Part shown: piece by piece, positions 1 through 9,559 of the stretch
How positions within the stretch are numbered: position 1 is the stretch's first letter
Layout of the letters: each line of letters opens with the position of its first letter
Source: Prevotellaceae bacterium
GTDB lineage: Bacteria; Bacteroidota; Bacteroidia; Bacteroidales; Bacteroidaceae
DNA: 64,000 nucleotides
Assembly (NCBI GenBank): GCA_019420585.1
Contig: JAHZGX010000028.1
Location: 1-64,000, forward strand
Direction of reading: 5' to 3'
Made by a program: the position numbers and the translations under genes
Notes under the pieces: model-generated
What the model was told of the DNA's origin: nothing
What the model saw: only the letters and a program-made list of their open reading frames with translations
Databases searched by the model: none

Positions 1-110
1 ACTATCACGTGAGGCCGTGCAGTACTATCACGTGAGGCCGTGCAGTACTATCACGCCAGGCCATGCAGTACTATCACGCCAGGCCATGCAGCGCTATCAC
101 GCGGTTCAAG
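1..110. repeat. 23-bp tandem repeat, four copies plus a partial fifth
   Basis: Four consecutive 23-base units start at 1, 24, 47 and 70, followed by a partial fifth at 93-103. Units 1 and 2 are identical. Units 3 and 4 differ from them at a few positions, so the array is decaying. It starts at the window edge and may continue upstream. It lies just beyond the terminator of the leftward transporter gene. No coding role is apparent. Confidence 0.85.
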
Positions 111-151
111 GAAAAAGAAACACCCCGCTCACTGCCATGGTGAACGGGGTG
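111..151 (-). terminator. Rho-independent terminator of the leftward pyrG-yidC-peptidase-MFS operon
   Basis: The arms 121-132 and 140-151 form a 12-bp stem with one G-U pair and a 7-base loop. Read leftward, the stem is followed by a T-rich stretch (120-111). It sits about 60 bases past the stop of the MFS gene, where the leftward operon should end. Confidence 0.8.
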
Positions 152-213
152 CCTTGATATGTACTGTGCGTGTGCCTATGCTCCTCTGCGCGCCCGGAGG
201 GGCAGGGGCATGC

Positions 214-1608
214 TTACTTGCAGTTCCTCTCCTCCAGCCCGTAATGCTTCTTGTGGTCGAGGTGCAGCAACTCCAGCGCAAGCAGGATGGAGAGCAGGCC
301 GAAGAAGGCGAAGATGAGCATCGTCTGGGTGTAGTCGGTCACGCCATCGGCGGCGGTGTTCATCTGGTTGATGCGCCCGATGCCCATGGGGATGAGGCTC
401 AGCCCGATGTTCTGGATGAAGAAGATGATGGCGAAGGCGCTTCCCAACTGCTTCATGGGGATAATCTTGGGCACGGAGGGCCACATGGCACTCGGCACCA
501 ATGAGAATGCGACGCCCAGCACCATCATGCAGGCGATGGCCATCCACCACTGGTCGAGCATGGGCAGGGCGAACAGCACGTGCACCAGGGTGAGCAGCAC
601 GCTGCCCAGTACCATGAGCATCACGCCATGGCCCTTCTTGTCATAGATGCTGCCGAAGACGGGCGTAAGCACCATCGTGCCGAAGGGAAGCATGCCGGGG
701 ATGCTGCCTGCCCACTCGGCGGGGACACTGTACTTGTCGATCATCAGCTTGGTGGCGAACTTCAGGAAGGGGAACACGCCGCCGTAGAACATGAGGCAGA
801 GCAGGCAGATGATCCAGAAGCCGGGGTTGGAGAAGATGGCACCCAGGTCGCTCAGGCGGAACTTCTCCTCCTCTTCCCCGCTGCCGGCGCTGGCGGTCTC
901 GGCGCAGTTCTTCACGCTTTCATCCAGTCTCTTGTCGAGCAGGCAGTAATACAGGTAGGCAAAGAGTGCTATGCAGAGCAGCACGCAGCCCAGTGCCACG
1001 CTGGCCGACACACCGCCGCAGGCCTTGGCTATGGGCAGGGAGAACATGAGCGCGGCAGTGGTTCCCACGCGGGCGGTGGCCACCTGCAGTCCCATGGCAA
1101 GCGCCAGTTCATGCCCTGTGAACCACTTGGTGATGACTTTGCTCACCGTGATGCCTGCCGTCTCGCATCCCACTCCAAATATGCTGAAGCCCAGTGCGGC
1201 CAGCAGGGTGCTGGTGTGTGGGTTGTCAATCTGCACGATGAGCAGGTCCATGTGGAAGCCGTCGACCACCGCCTCCACGCTCACGTGGCTCACGGCATAC
1301 CACTTTATGAGTGCGCCCACGAGCATCAGCACGCAACTGAGCACCCCGGTGAAGCGTATGCCCATGCGGTCAAGGATGATGCCGCCGAAGAAGAGCATGA
1401 GGAGGAACACGTTGATGAGCCCGTATGCTCCCGAGAAGAACCCGTACTCGTTGCCGTCCCATCCCAGGGTGTCGTTCAGCATGGATTCCAGGGGTGACAT
1501 GACATCGGTGAAGAAGTAGCCGAACATCATGGTGGCACTTACTATGATGAGTGCCAGCCAGCGTGTGGCTGCGCTGTCGCTGAGTTTTGCCTTTGCGTTT
1601 GTAGTCAT
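214..1608 (-). CDS. MFS transporter, MFSD1-like (possible dipeptide or oligopeptide carrier)
   Basis: A 464-residue polytopic inner-membrane protein of the major facilitator superfamily, close to the usual length and with about 12 hydrophobic segments. The loop motif GGxxxDRxGxR, the MFS motif A, lies at residues 75-85 after the second helix. The N-terminal pattern (a hydrophilic start, a conserved Y-G-x-x-S-x-Y segment, then the GG-x-x-x-DR loop) resembles the MFSD1 branch, whose animal member exports dipeptides. The gene is 30 bases downstream of a DPP5-like dipeptidyl peptidase, so uptake of released dipeptides is a sensible guess. The family call is firm. The substrate is inference from context. 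Confidence 0.8.
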   Translation of the reverse strand: MTTNAKAKLSDSAATRWLALIIVSATMMFGYFFTDVMSPLESMLNDTLGWDGNEYGFFSGAYGLINVFLLMLFFGGIILDRMGIRFTGVLSCVLMLVGALIKWYAVSHVSVEAVVDGFHMDLLIVQIDNPHTSTLLAALGFSIFGVGCETAGITVSKVITKWFTGHELALAMGLQVATARVGTTAALMFSLPIAKACGGVSASVALGCVLLCIALFAYLYYCLLDKRLDESVKNCAETASAGSGEEEEKFRLSDLGAIFSNPGFWIICLLCLMFYGGVFPFLKFATKLMIDKYSVPAEWAGSIPGMLPFGTMVLTPVFGSIYDKKGHGVMLMVLGSVLLTLVHVLFALPMLDQWWMAIACMMVLGVAFSLVPSAMWPSVPKIIPMKQLGSAFAIIFFIQNIGLSLIPMGIGRINQMNTAADGVTDYTQTMLIFAFFGLLSILLALELLHLDHKKHYGLEERNCK

Positions 1609-1638
1609 TGGTCTTTTTTGGTTTGTCTGTTCTTGTTC

Positions 1639-3756
1639 TTACTTTTCAGGTTTCAGCCAGCGGTCGAGCCAGCGGAAGAATGTGCGCTGCCACAGGATAC
1701 CGTTCTGGGGCTTCAGCACCCAGTGGTTCTCATCGGGATAGAGCAGCAGTTGGGCAGGCAGGCCGTGCATGCGTGCCGCGCTGAATGCGCTCTGCCCCTG
1801 GCTGTGCAGTATGCGGTAGTCCTTCTCGCCGTGGATGCAGAGGATGGGGGTGTCCCATTTGTCCACGTAGAGGTGGGGGCTTTCCGTGAAGGCCTTTGCG
1901 CCGGCATTGCGGTCGGGCGTGCCTCCCAGGTCCCAGTTGGGGAACCACATCTCCTCCGTCTCATAGTATTGCTGCGTGGTGTTGAATATTCCGTCGTGGG
2001 CAATGAAGGCCTTGAAGCGCTTGTCATGATGGCCGGCCAGCCAGTACACGCTGTATCCGCCGAAGCTTGCACCCACGCATCCCAGCCTCTCCTTGTCCAC
2101 GTATGGCTCCCGGCAGAGGTCATCGATGGCAGAGAGATAGTCCTGCATGCACTGCCCGCTGTAGTCTCCGCTTATCTGTTCCAGCCATTCCATGCCGAAG
2201 CCGGGCAGCCCGCGGCGGTTGGGGGCGATGATGATGTAGCCCTGCGCGGCCATTATCTGGAAGTTCCAGCGGTAACTCCAGAACTGGCTGACGGGACTCT
2301 GGGGGCCACCCTCGCAGAAGAGCAGGGCAGGGTACTTCTTGCTGGCATCGAAGTGAGGCGGGTAAATCACCCAACAGAGTTCCTTCTTGCCGTCGCTGGT
2401 GCTCACCCAGCGTTCCTTTACCTCGCCCATGGAGAGCGATGAAAGGATGTCTCTGTTCTCAAACGTAATCTGCTTGACGATGGTGCCCTTGCGCTTGACA
2501 GGTGTGAGCAGGTACAGGTCATCGGGGGCAGAGATGCTGTGGCGGTTGGCCAGCAGTTGCTTGCTGCCGGGCACGGGCACGGCTGTGCCGTAGTCGAAAT
2601 CGCCCGTCGTGAGTGCTTCCACCTCGCCTTTCAGGTTGGTCTGATACACCATGGAGCGTGCCTGCCACACTCCCGTGAAATAGATTGTCTTGCTGTCATC
2701 GGCCCATGAGAAGGCATCCACGCCGCTCTCAAACTGCTCGGTGACGTAGGTCTTCCTGCCGTTCTTCATGTCCAGCACGCACAGGCGGGTGCGGTCACTC
2801 TCATATCCGTCGCGCTCCATGCTCTTCCATGCCAGCATCTTGCCATCGGGGCTGAACTGCGGATCTTGGTCGTAACCGGCATTGATGTCGGTTGCCGACT
2901 GGTTCTTGGACTGCTTCTCCAGGCTCCGTAGTGCATCAGCCTTGGGCTCGCTGTAGCCTTCCGGCTTGCATGCATTGATGGTCTTCCCTGTGGACACATT
3001 ATATATATATATGTCCGTGTCGGTGCTGGTGGCGTATGCCACCCCTGTCTTCTTGCGGCTTGTATAGGCCACCTGCTTGCTGTCAGGGCTCCAGCAGAAC
3101 TGCTCCGAGCCTCCAAAAGGCAGCACGGGACACTCGTAGGGCTCTCCCCATAGGAGGTCTTTCATCTCGCCTAACCCGTTTTCGGTGACGGGTGCCAAGA
3201 ATATGTGGGGGATAGTACGCACGTATTGGTCCCAGTGACGATAGTTCATGTCGGTGATGACCAGGCCGGTGGCCAGGGGAAGGTCTTCCTCCTGAGGCCT
3301 GATGCTGGCTGTGCTCTCCACTTGGCGGATGACAATTACCGATTGGCCGTCGGGTGAGAACTTGAATCCTTCAATGTCGCCCCCGCTGTACAGTTGCTTC
3401 CTGTCGGTGCCGTTGCAGTTCATGGTCCACAGGTTGCCGCCCTGAAGGAACGCAATGCGGTTGCCTCCATCCACGAATGCGGGCTCCACCTCACTTTCCT
3501 TTCCTGTGGTCAGACATGTGCGTCCGGTGCCGTCTGTGCCGATGATGCAGATGGCCGTGCGGTTCTTGTTGGCATGGATGTCGGGGGTGGTGATCGTGTA
3601 CACCACGCGGTCGCCCTTGGGTGACACGGCATATCCTCCCAGCCTGTGCATGCTCCACAGGGTCTCGGGGGTCGTCATGTCATTGGCTGACATGTTGCTT
3701 GAAACGGACAGAGCAGCCCCCGTGAGGGCTGCTGCTATGATGGTCTTGATGTTCAT
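1639..3756 (-). CDS. S9-family dipeptidyl peptidase, DPP5-like, periplasmic
   Basis: A 705-residue prolyl-oligopeptidase-family enzyme. A signal peptide (about residues 1-24) leads to a beta-propeller with repeated SPDG/SPKG-type blades, then a C-terminal alpha/beta-hydrolase domain. The nucleophile is S564 in a G-A-S-F-G-G motif, with D646 (in HGEKDYR) and H678 (in ENHW). The spacing of this triad matches the S9C branch that includes Porphyromonas DPP5, which trims dipeptides from peptide N termini. It sits between yidC (13 bases upstream) and the MFS gene, all leftward. It could be another S9 subclass, but the length, propeller and triad fit DPP5 best. Confidence 0.8.
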   Translation of the reverse strand: MNIKTIIAAALTGAALSVSSNMSANDMTTPETLWSMHRLGGYAVSPKGDRVVYTITTPDIHANKNRTAICIIGTDGTGRTCLTTGKESEVEPAFVDGGNRIAFLQGGNLWTMNCNGTDRKQLYSGGDIEGFKFSPDGQSVIVIRQVESTASIRPQEEDLPLATGLVITDMNYRHWDQYVRTIPHIFLAPVTENGLGEMKDLLWGEPYECPVLPFGGSEQFCWSPDSKQVAYTSRKKTGVAYATSTDTDIYIYNVSTGKTINACKPEGYSEPKADALRSLEKQSKNQSATDINAGYDQDPQFSPDGKMLAWKSMERDGYESDRTRLCVLDMKNGRKTYVTEQFESGVDAFSWADDSKTIYFTGVWQARSMVYQTNLKGEVEALTTGDFDYGTAVPVPGSKQLLANRHSISAPDDLYLLTPVKRKGTIVKQITFENRDILSSLSMGEVKERWVSTSDGKKELCWVIYPPHFDASKKYPALLFCEGGPQSPVSQFWSYRWNFQIMAAQGYIIIAPNRRGLPGFGMEWLEQISGDYSGQCMQDYLSAIDDLCREPYVDKERLGCVGASFGGYSVYWLAGHHDKRFKAFIAHDGIFNTTQQYYETEEMWFPNWDLGGTPDRNAGAKAFTESPHLYVDKWDTPILCIHGEKDYRILHSQGQSAFSAARMHGLPAQLLLYPDENHWVLKPQNGILWQRTFFRWLDRWLKPEK

Positions 3757-3769
3757 GATGGTTCAGGGA

Positions 3770-5638
3770 TTATTTTTTCGTACGTCGCGCTTGCTCTTCC
3801 TGCAGTTTCTGCAGTGCTTCCAGACGTGCGGCCATGCCCGATGTCTTCTTCGGGTCATTCTTGTGCTTCTGTCTGTATGCCTCCAACTTGGCAAGCAGTT
3901 TGGCATCGTCCGTGGTCTTGCGCAGGTACCACATGATGAGCACGCTTGAGAGTCCGGACAGGAAGTAATAGTAGCAGAGGCCGCTGCTGTAATTGTTGAA
4001 CATGAAGAAGAACACCACGGGCATGATGAGCATCATGTACTGCATGCTCTTCATCTGCTGTGCCTGTTCGCCGCTCATTTGGTCTTTCTGCTGCCTCATG
4101 CTTATCCACGTGTTGCCTACGTTCACTATGCAGAAGAGCAGGCAGAAGATACTCAGGTGGTCACCAATGAGCCACAGGTCCTTGCTCCAGCGCAGCACAT
4201 CGTCATACGCACTGAGGTCATCGGCCCACAGGAACCGCTCTCCGCGGAGTTCGATGGCATTAGGCACAAAGTTGAAGAGTGCCACCCAGATAGGCATCTG
4301 AATGAGCATGGGCAGGCAGCCACCCATGGGGCTTACCCCATACTGGCTGTATATCTGCATCATCTCCTGCTGTTTCTTCATTGCGTCATCGGGCTTGGGA
4401 TATTTGGCCGACAGGGCATCTATCTGTGGCTTGAGCACTCTCATCTTGGCACTGCTGATGTAACTCTTGCGTGTGGTGGGGTATACCAGTGCCTTGACAA
4501 TCAGTGTCAGCAGCAGCAATACGATGCCCATGGGCAGGCCGAATGAGGTGAGCCAGTCGAAGAGGTTGAGTATGAACCAGCGGTTGATCCACTTGAGTAT
4601 GGGCCAGCCCAGGTTTACCAGGTCCTCCAGTTCCAGGTCTTCCTTGCCGGAAGAGAGGTCGTTGTGGTGTTGCAGTGTGTGGTACTTGTTGGGGCCGATG
4701 TACATCTGCAGGTGGGTTGCCTGCTTGCCGGTGGGGTCGAAGAAGGTCTCGGCCTGTGCCTCGTAGGTCTTCAGGTATCCGCTCTTCTTGTCGGCCTCGG
4801 GGGTGCTCTTCAGTTCACTCCCCGTGAAGTCCTGCTGTGCGATGAGTACTGCGCTGAAGAATTGGTTTTTGAAGGCAATCCAGTCCAGGGCCTCTTCGGG
4901 GCGCTTGCTGTCTTCGCTTGTTTCCTTCAGTTCCTTCGTGCCTTCGCCTTTCCTCTTGTAGGTAAGGCTGCTGTAGCGGTTCTCAAAGTCGTAGCCTTTC
5001 TCCTGCTGCATCACGTGGTCTGTCCAGTTCACCGTGAGCGTCTTGGTGCTGGGGGCAAAGAATCCTTCCATGCCTTCGGCCTTGATGTCCAGGTCAAGCA
5101 TGTAACTCTCCGGACGCAGCCTGTAACTCAGGGTCAGCCGCTTCCCGTCCTGTGCGAGCACCATCTCTACGGTGCTGTCGGTCTGTGCTGTGGGGGTGAA
5201 GCGGTATCTGTCTGTGATGATGTTCTCCTGCTTTCCTGCCAGCGAGAAGGTCATGCGTGCATTCTCGGGAGTGAGTATTTCCACGTCTCCTTCCCTCCTG
5301 CGGCTCTTGTAGCCCAATATCTCGGCACGCTGCACGGTGCCTCCCAGGGTGGAGAGTGTCAGTCTGACCTGGCTGTTTTTCAGTATGACGTCTTCTCCTT
5401 GGTTGCTTCTCTGTGCAAAGAAGACCGCAGTGCTGTCTGTGCTCTGTGCGTCAGGTTGCTGATCGGCCTTCTGTCTCTCGGCTTTCGCTTGTGCCTCGGC
5501 CAGTTCTTTCTGTGCGGTGGCAATGCTGTCCTGACGCGCCATCTCGGCGAGCTCTTCCTGTGAGGGACGGCTGATCCAGTTGAATCCAATCAGCACAAGG
5601 GCTATCAGCGCAAAGCCTGTAATTGTGTTCTTGTCCAT
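3770..5638 (-). CDS. yidC: Membrane protein insertase YidC
   Basis: A 622-residue YidC/Oxa1 insertase that inserts and folds inner-membrane proteins with or without SecYEG. It has one N-terminal membrane helix (about residues 6-22), then a Q/E/K-rich linker. A large periplasmic beta domain follows (about 80-350), and the five-helix core occupies about 355-570. The polar stretch after the first core helix carries the conserved basic residues (YPTTRKSYISSAKM). The tail is Lys/Arg-rich, as expected for ribosome contact. The length is typical of Bacteroidota YidC. It lies 19 bases downstream of pyrG, a common arrangement in Bacteroidales. Confidence 0.97.
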   Translation of the reverse strand: MDKNTITGFALIALVLIGFNWISRPSQEELAEMARQDSIATAQKELAEAQAKAERQKADQQPDAQSTDSTAVFFAQRSNQGEDVILKNSQVRLTLSTLGGTVQRAEILGYKSRRREGDVEILTPENARMTFSLAGKQENIITDRYRFTPTAQTDSTVEMVLAQDGKRLTLSYRLRPESYMLDLDIKAEGMEGFFAPSTKTLTVNWTDHVMQQEKGYDFENRYSSLTYKRKGEGTKELKETSEDSKRPEEALDWIAFKNQFFSAVLIAQQDFTGSELKSTPEADKKSGYLKTYEAQAETFFDPTGKQATHLQMYIGPNKYHTLQHHNDLSSGKEDLELEDLVNLGWPILKWINRWFILNLFDWLTSFGLPMGIVLLLLTLIVKALVYPTTRKSYISSAKMRVLKPQIDALSAKYPKPDDAMKKQQEMMQIYSQYGVSPMGGCLPMLIQMPIWVALFNFVPNAIELRGERFLWADDLSAYDDVLRWSKDLWLIGDHLSIFCLLFCIVNVGNTWISMRQQKDQMSGEQAQQMKSMQYMMLIMPVVFFFMFNNYSSGLCYYYFLSGLSSVLIMWYLRKTTDDAKLLAKLEAYRQKHKNDPKKTSGMAARLEALQKLQEEQARRTKK

Positions 5639-5657
5639 GTTCCTTATTGGGGATATG

Positions 5658-7265
5658 TTATTGTTTGTTGTCTATGCATGCCTTCACGAAACTCATGAAG
5701 AGTGGATGCGGCTTGAGCACGGTGCTGCTGTATTCGGGGTGGAACTGTGTGCCGATGTACCATTTCAGGTTGGGAATCTCCACTATTTCCACCAGGTTGC
5801 TCTCTGGGTTTGTGCCTACGCACTGCATGCCCTGTTCCTCGTATTGCTTGATGTAGTTGTTGTTGAACTCATAGCGGTGGCGGTGACGTTCCTTCACGCA
5901 CTCCTGCCTGTTGTATGCCTCCCAGGTGCGGTTGCCCTGCCTGAGTTGGCAGTCATAGGCTCCCAGTCGCATGGTTCCGCCCATGTTGGTGATGTTCTTC
6001 TGCTCCTCCATGATGTCGATGACGTTGTGCGGAGTCTTGGCATCCATCTCCTTGCTGTTGGCATCGGCATAGCCTAGCACATTGCGGGCAAACTCAATGA
6101 CCATCATCTGCATGCCCAGGCATATGCCGAAGGTGGGCATGTCATGCTCACGCGTATATTGGGCAGCGGTTATCTTGCCTTCAATGCCGCGCTGGCCGAA
6201 TCCCGGACAGATGACAATGCCATCCATCCCCTCCAGCATCTGTCCCACATTCTCTGGGGTGACGTGCTCGCTGTTGATGAAGTGCGTTTCCACCTTGTAG
6301 TCATTGTAGGTGCCGGCATGAGCCAGGCTTTCAAGTATGCTCTTGTAAGCGTCCTGCAGGTCATATTTGCCCACAAGGCCGATGTTCACCACGGCAGTGG
6401 CCTTGCTCCTGCGCTCCAGGAAATTGCGCCAGGGACCCAACTGGGGCTTCTCGCCCACGGGGATGTCCAACTTGCGCAGGATGGCCGCATCGAGCCCCTG
6501 GTCCTGCATGGCCACGGGCACCTCGTAGATGCTGGGCATGTCCTCGCTCTGTATGACGCACTCCAGTTCCACGTTGCAGAAATGGGCCACCTTCTTGCGC
6601 ATGTCATCGCTCAAATGATGTTCGGTGCGCAGTACTAGGATGTCGGGCTGTATGCCTTGGCTCTGCAGTTGCTTCACGCTGCTTTGCGTGGGCTTGGTCT
6701 TCAACTCTCCGGCAGCGTGCAGGTAAGGCACGTAGGTCAGGTGCACGTTTACGGCGTTCTTGCCAAGTTCCCACCTCAGTTGCCTGATGGCTTCCAGGAA
6801 GGGTGCGCTCTCAATGTCTCCGATGGTTCCGCCTATCTCCGTGATTACGAAGTCGAACTTCTTGCTTCGCCCCAGGAGCTGTATGTTGCGCTTGATTTCA
6901 TCGGTGATGTGTGGTACTACCTGTATGGTCTTGCCCAGATAGTCCCCCCGGCGCTCCTTCTCAATCACGTTCTGGTAAATGCGCCCGGTGGTGATGTTGT
7001 TGGCCTTGGTGGTCTGGATGCCGGTGAAACGCTCATAGTGCCCCAGGTCGAGGTCGGTCTCCAGACCGTCCACGGTCACATAGCATTCCCCGTGCTCATA
7101 GGGGTTCAGGGTTCCGGGGTCGATATTGATGTATGGGTCAAACTTCTGGATGGTAATGTTATATCCTCTGGCTTGGAGCAACTTCCCTATAGATGAAGAT
7201 ATTATGCCCTTGCCCAGCGAGGACACTACGCCGCCAGTCACGAAAATGTACTTTGTTTCAGCCAC
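5658..7265 (-). CDS. pyrG: CTP synthase
   Basis: A 535-residue glutamine-dependent CTP synthase that converts UTP to CTP in pyrimidine biosynthesis. The N-terminal synthetase domain starts with the hallmark TGGVVSSLGKG P-loop and contains the D-x-x-x-N-x-D-P-G-T substrate-binding segment. The C-terminal glutamine amidotransferase has the nucleophile C382 in G-I-C-L-G and the HPEY histidine/glutamate near the end. The length is full. It is the first gene of the leftward operon with yidC, the peptidase and the transporter, and is divergent from the DUF3078 gene. Confidence 0.98.
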   Translation of the reverse strand: MAETKYIFVTGGVVSSLGKGIISSSIGKLLQARGYNITIQKFDPYINIDPGTLNPYEHGECYVTVDGLETDLDLGHYERFTGIQTTKANNITTGRIYQNVIEKERRGDYLGKTIQVVPHITDEIKRNIQLLGRSKKFDFVITEIGGTIGDIESAPFLEAIRQLRWELGKNAVNVHLTYVPYLHAAGELKTKPTQSSVKQLQSQGIQPDILVLRTEHHLSDDMRKKVAHFCNVELECVIQSEDMPSIYEVPVAMQDQGLDAAILRKLDIPVGEKPQLGPWRNFLERRSKATAVVNIGLVGKYDLQDAYKSILESLAHAGTYNDYKVETHFINSEHVTPENVGQMLEGMDGIVICPGFGQRGIEGKITAAQYTREHDMPTFGICLGMQMMVIEFARNVLGYADANSKEMDAKTPHNVIDIMEEQKNITNMGGTMRLGAYDCQLRQGNRTWEAYNRQECVKERHRHRYEFNNNYIKQYEEQGMQCVGTNPESNLVEIVEIPNLKWYIGTQFHPEYSSTVLKPHPLFMSFVKACIDNKQ

Positions 7266-7303
7266 GTCTGTAAAGCATTTAATAAGATTTCCAAATTAAG
7301 TTG

Positions 7304-7311
7304 CAAAATTA
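7304..7311 (-). promoter_or_regulatory. Candidate -7 element for the pyrG operon
   Basis: Read leftward, this octamer is TAATTTTG, matching the Bacteroidota -7 consensus TAnnTTTG, 38 bases before the pyrG start. I do not see a well-spaced TTG -33 element, so only half of the promoter is supported. Confidence 0.4.
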
Positions 7312-7355
7312 CTAAAAATCCCTCAAAAGGCTTTTCTTTCTGCTCTGAAAATGCC

Positions 7356-7363
7356 TATCTTTG
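7356..7363 (+). promoter_or_regulatory. Candidate -7 element for the DUF3078 gene
   Basis: TATCTTTG matches the TAnnTTTG consensus and lies 19 bases before the start at 7383. A T-rich stretch about 20 bases upstream could act as the -33 box. The leader would be very short, which is common in this phylum. Confidence 0.5.
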
Positions 7364-7382
7364 CAGAAAAATTACAGCAAGG

Positions 7383-8705
7383 ATGAAGAAATTGCTCACG
7401 CTTCTGCTCATTGCCGTTCCGCTGTGTACGCTTTCCGCCAGGAAGTTCAATCCGGAGAACACGACCAAGGAGGTGAAGCCTGACACCCTTACTACGATAT
7501 GCGAGCAGTATTTCTTGCGCCTGCATTCCATCGTGCAGGAGCGTGACTCGCTCAACAGCATTGTGCCGCAACTGGTGCCCAATGCCTATTATTCGCATGT
7601 ACTCACCGTACCCACTCTCTACTCTTCTGTACTTACCCAGATGATGGCAGGCGTGGATTCGGCCGCCGTGGCATCTGACAGCCAGTTGCGACGCGTCTAT
7701 GCCGTGAACATGGCACTGGCCAGGATGTACGTGCAGTCTCCCTGGTTGGTGCAGCAGACTGAGACGGCCATCAAGCAGCAAGGTACTTTCCGCGAGGACA
7801 TAACCGAGAAACTGCACACCAATGACCGCTTGTCGGACAAGGTGCAGGGAGGAAGCCTGACACCCACAGTGGATGGAGACGTGGTGGTTGTGACGAGGAG
7901 ACCGAACTTCTGGAAAGTATCGGGAAACACCTCACTGCACTTCACACAATCGCACTTCTCGGACAACTGGTCGGGCGGAGGTGAGAACTCATACACGGGA
8001 CTGGCCACTCTGACCCTGAACTTCAACTTTAACAACCAGAAGAAAATAACGTGGAACAACTCGTTTGACGCTCGTCTGGGTTTTACGACCAAGAAGTCGG
8101 ACAAGAGCAGAATGTTCCGCCCCAACACGAACTCCCTTAGGTTTACCACTAACTGGGGTTATCAGGCGGTGAAGAACCTGTATTACTCGGGGCAGGTGAG
8201 CATGTCGACACAACTGGTGCCAAACTACAAGGAGAACTCAGACTTCGTGCAGTCGGACTTCCTCTCGCCTCTTGACATCACAATCGCACCGGGTATACGT
8301 TACACAATAGCCTGGGGAAAGAAGAAGAAATTTACCGGTAGCCTCAACGTGGCTCCCCTTGCTTACAATATAAGATATGTGGGCAGAGACCTTCTGGTGA
8401 CTAATTACGGCGTTCGGCCGGGGCATAACTCAAAGCACAGTTTCGGTCCTAACATCACGCTGAACACGGGATGGCAGATATTCAAGCCCGTGCACTGGTC
8501 GCAGCGTGTCTATTGGTACAGCAACCTGCACTTGACACGCATTGAATGGGAGCACAACTTCAACTTCAGCATCAACAAACTGATGAATGCCTCGCTCAAC
8601 GTATATCCGCGCATTGATGACAGTTCAAAGAACAACAAGAACAAGAAGGGCAAGTACATCATGTTCAAGGAGTACTTCAGTTTGGGCTTCAACTATAACT
8701 TCTGA
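7383..8705 (+). CDS. DUF3078 family outer-membrane-associated protein
   Basis: A 440-residue exported protein with a clear signal peptide (about residues 1-19, ending L-S-A). The N-terminal third is mostly helical. From about residue 160 it is a run of amphipathic strands rich in N, F, W and Y, and it ends in an aromatic residue (N-Y-N-F), typical of an outer-membrane beta-barrel. The strand section (a W-N-N-S-F-D-A-R-L-G-type stretch, then K-x-x-D-K-S-R) fits the Bacteroidota-restricted DUF3078 family, whose function is unknown. It stands alone, divergent from pyrG, with its own promoter. Confidence 0.75.
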   Translation: MKKLLTLLLIAVPLCTLSARKFNPENTTKEVKPDTLTTICEQYFLRLHSIVQERDSLNSIVPQLVPNAYYSHVLTVPTLYSSVLTQMMAGVDSAAVASDSQLRRVYAVNMALARMYVQSPWLVQQTETAIKQQGTFREDITEKLHTNDRLSDKVQGGSLTPTVDGDVVVVTRRPNFWKVSGNTSLHFTQSHFSDNWSGGGENSYTGLATLTLNFNFNNQKKITWNNSFDARLGFTTKKSDKSRMFRPNTNSLRFTTNWGYQAVKNLYYSGQVSMSTQLVPNYKENSDFVQSDFLSPLDITIAPGIRYTIAWGKKKKFTGSLNVAPLAYNIRYVGRDLLVTNYGVRPGHNSKHSFGPNITLNTGWQIFKPVHWSQRVYWYSNLHLTRIEWEHNFNFSINKLMNASLNVYPRIDDSSKNNKNKKGKYIMFKEYFSLGFNYNF

Positions 8706-8792
8706 CACGGCAAGCCGCATCGTGGCGAGGCATGAGGCATTTGTCGCCTGCTCTCCTGCAGTGAGAATGCAATTTAATTATAGACATAAGAT

Positions 8793-9389
8793 ATGGTAAT
8801 AAAATCCGCCGAATACACCATCAGCAGTGCTTTGGTGGGGCAGTGTCCCAAGACCACGCTGCCGGAATATGCTTTCATAGGGCGCAGCAACGTGGGTAAG
8901 TCCAGCCTGATAAACATGCTGACCAATCACGGCAAACTGGCCAAGACTTCCGCCACACCGGGCAAGACAGTGCTCATCAATCACTTCCTGATTAACAAAG
9001 AGTGGTATCTGGTAGACCTTCCGGGATACGGCTATGCCAAGCGTAGCCAGAAGGATCAGGACAAATTCGAGCGCATGATAGACGGTTACATACTGGAGCG
9101 TGAGCAGATGTGTAACCTTTTCCTGCTTATTGATATCCGCCATGAGCCGCAAGCCATCGACCTGGAATTCATGATCTGGCTCGGAGAGAATGCTGTGCCT
9201 TTCAGCATCGTATTTACCAAGGCCGACAAACTGGCCAAGACCAAGGTGCAGGCACAGGCAGATGCTTATTTGGAGCGGTTGCGTGACCAGTGGGAGGAAC
9301 TTCCCCCTTACTTCATCACCAGCGCAGAGACACGCATGGGGCGCACGGAGATTCTTGATTATATAGAATCCATCAACAAGGGACTCTGA
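8793..9389 (+). CDS. engB: Ribosome-biogenesis GTPase EngB (YsxC/YihA)
   Basis: A 198-residue small GTPase needed for late assembly of the 50S ribosomal subunit. G1 is GRSNVGKSS at residues 30-38. G3 is D-L-P-G-Y-G, G4 is F-T-K-A-D-K and G5 is T-S-A. Length and motif spacing are normal for the family. The start at 8793 gives the standard short N-terminal strand before G1. It lies 87 bases after the DUF3078 gene and may be co-transcribed with it. Confidence 0.96.
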   Translation: MVIKSAEYTISSALVGQCPKTTLPEYAFIGRSNVGKSSLINMLTNHGKLAKTSATPGKTVLINHFLINKEWYLVDLPGYGYAKRSQKDQDKFERMIDGYILEREQMCNLFLLIDIRHEPQAIDLEFMIWLGENAVPFSIVFTKADKLAKTKVQAQADAYLERLRDQWEELPPYFITSAETRMGRTEILDYIESINKGL

Positions 9390-9493
9390 CCTGCTGCGTT
9401 CCGTCCTGGAGTTTTCTTGCATCGAATGTTTCCTTTTGGGGCATGCGTGCGGGCTGCGGTCATCTTTCTTGACGTATTTGTAGATATTGAAAT

Positions 9494-9539
9494 GCAGGCA
9501 TCCTCACCTTGGCCGATGGGCTTGGGCGGGGATGCCTGC
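9494..9539. terminator. Hairpin between convergent engB and ribE
   Basis: Perfect 10-bp arms lie at 9494-9503 and 9530-9539, in the gap between two genes that converge. Neither side has a strong T run, so it is only a plausible terminator. Confidence 0.4.
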
Positions 9540-9559
9540 GTGTATGCTGTTGCCGGGAG

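Noticed and set aside
580..1497. Long reading frame opposite the MFS gene
   Set aside because: Antisense shadow in GC-rich DNA; the MFS frame has the membrane pattern and motif.
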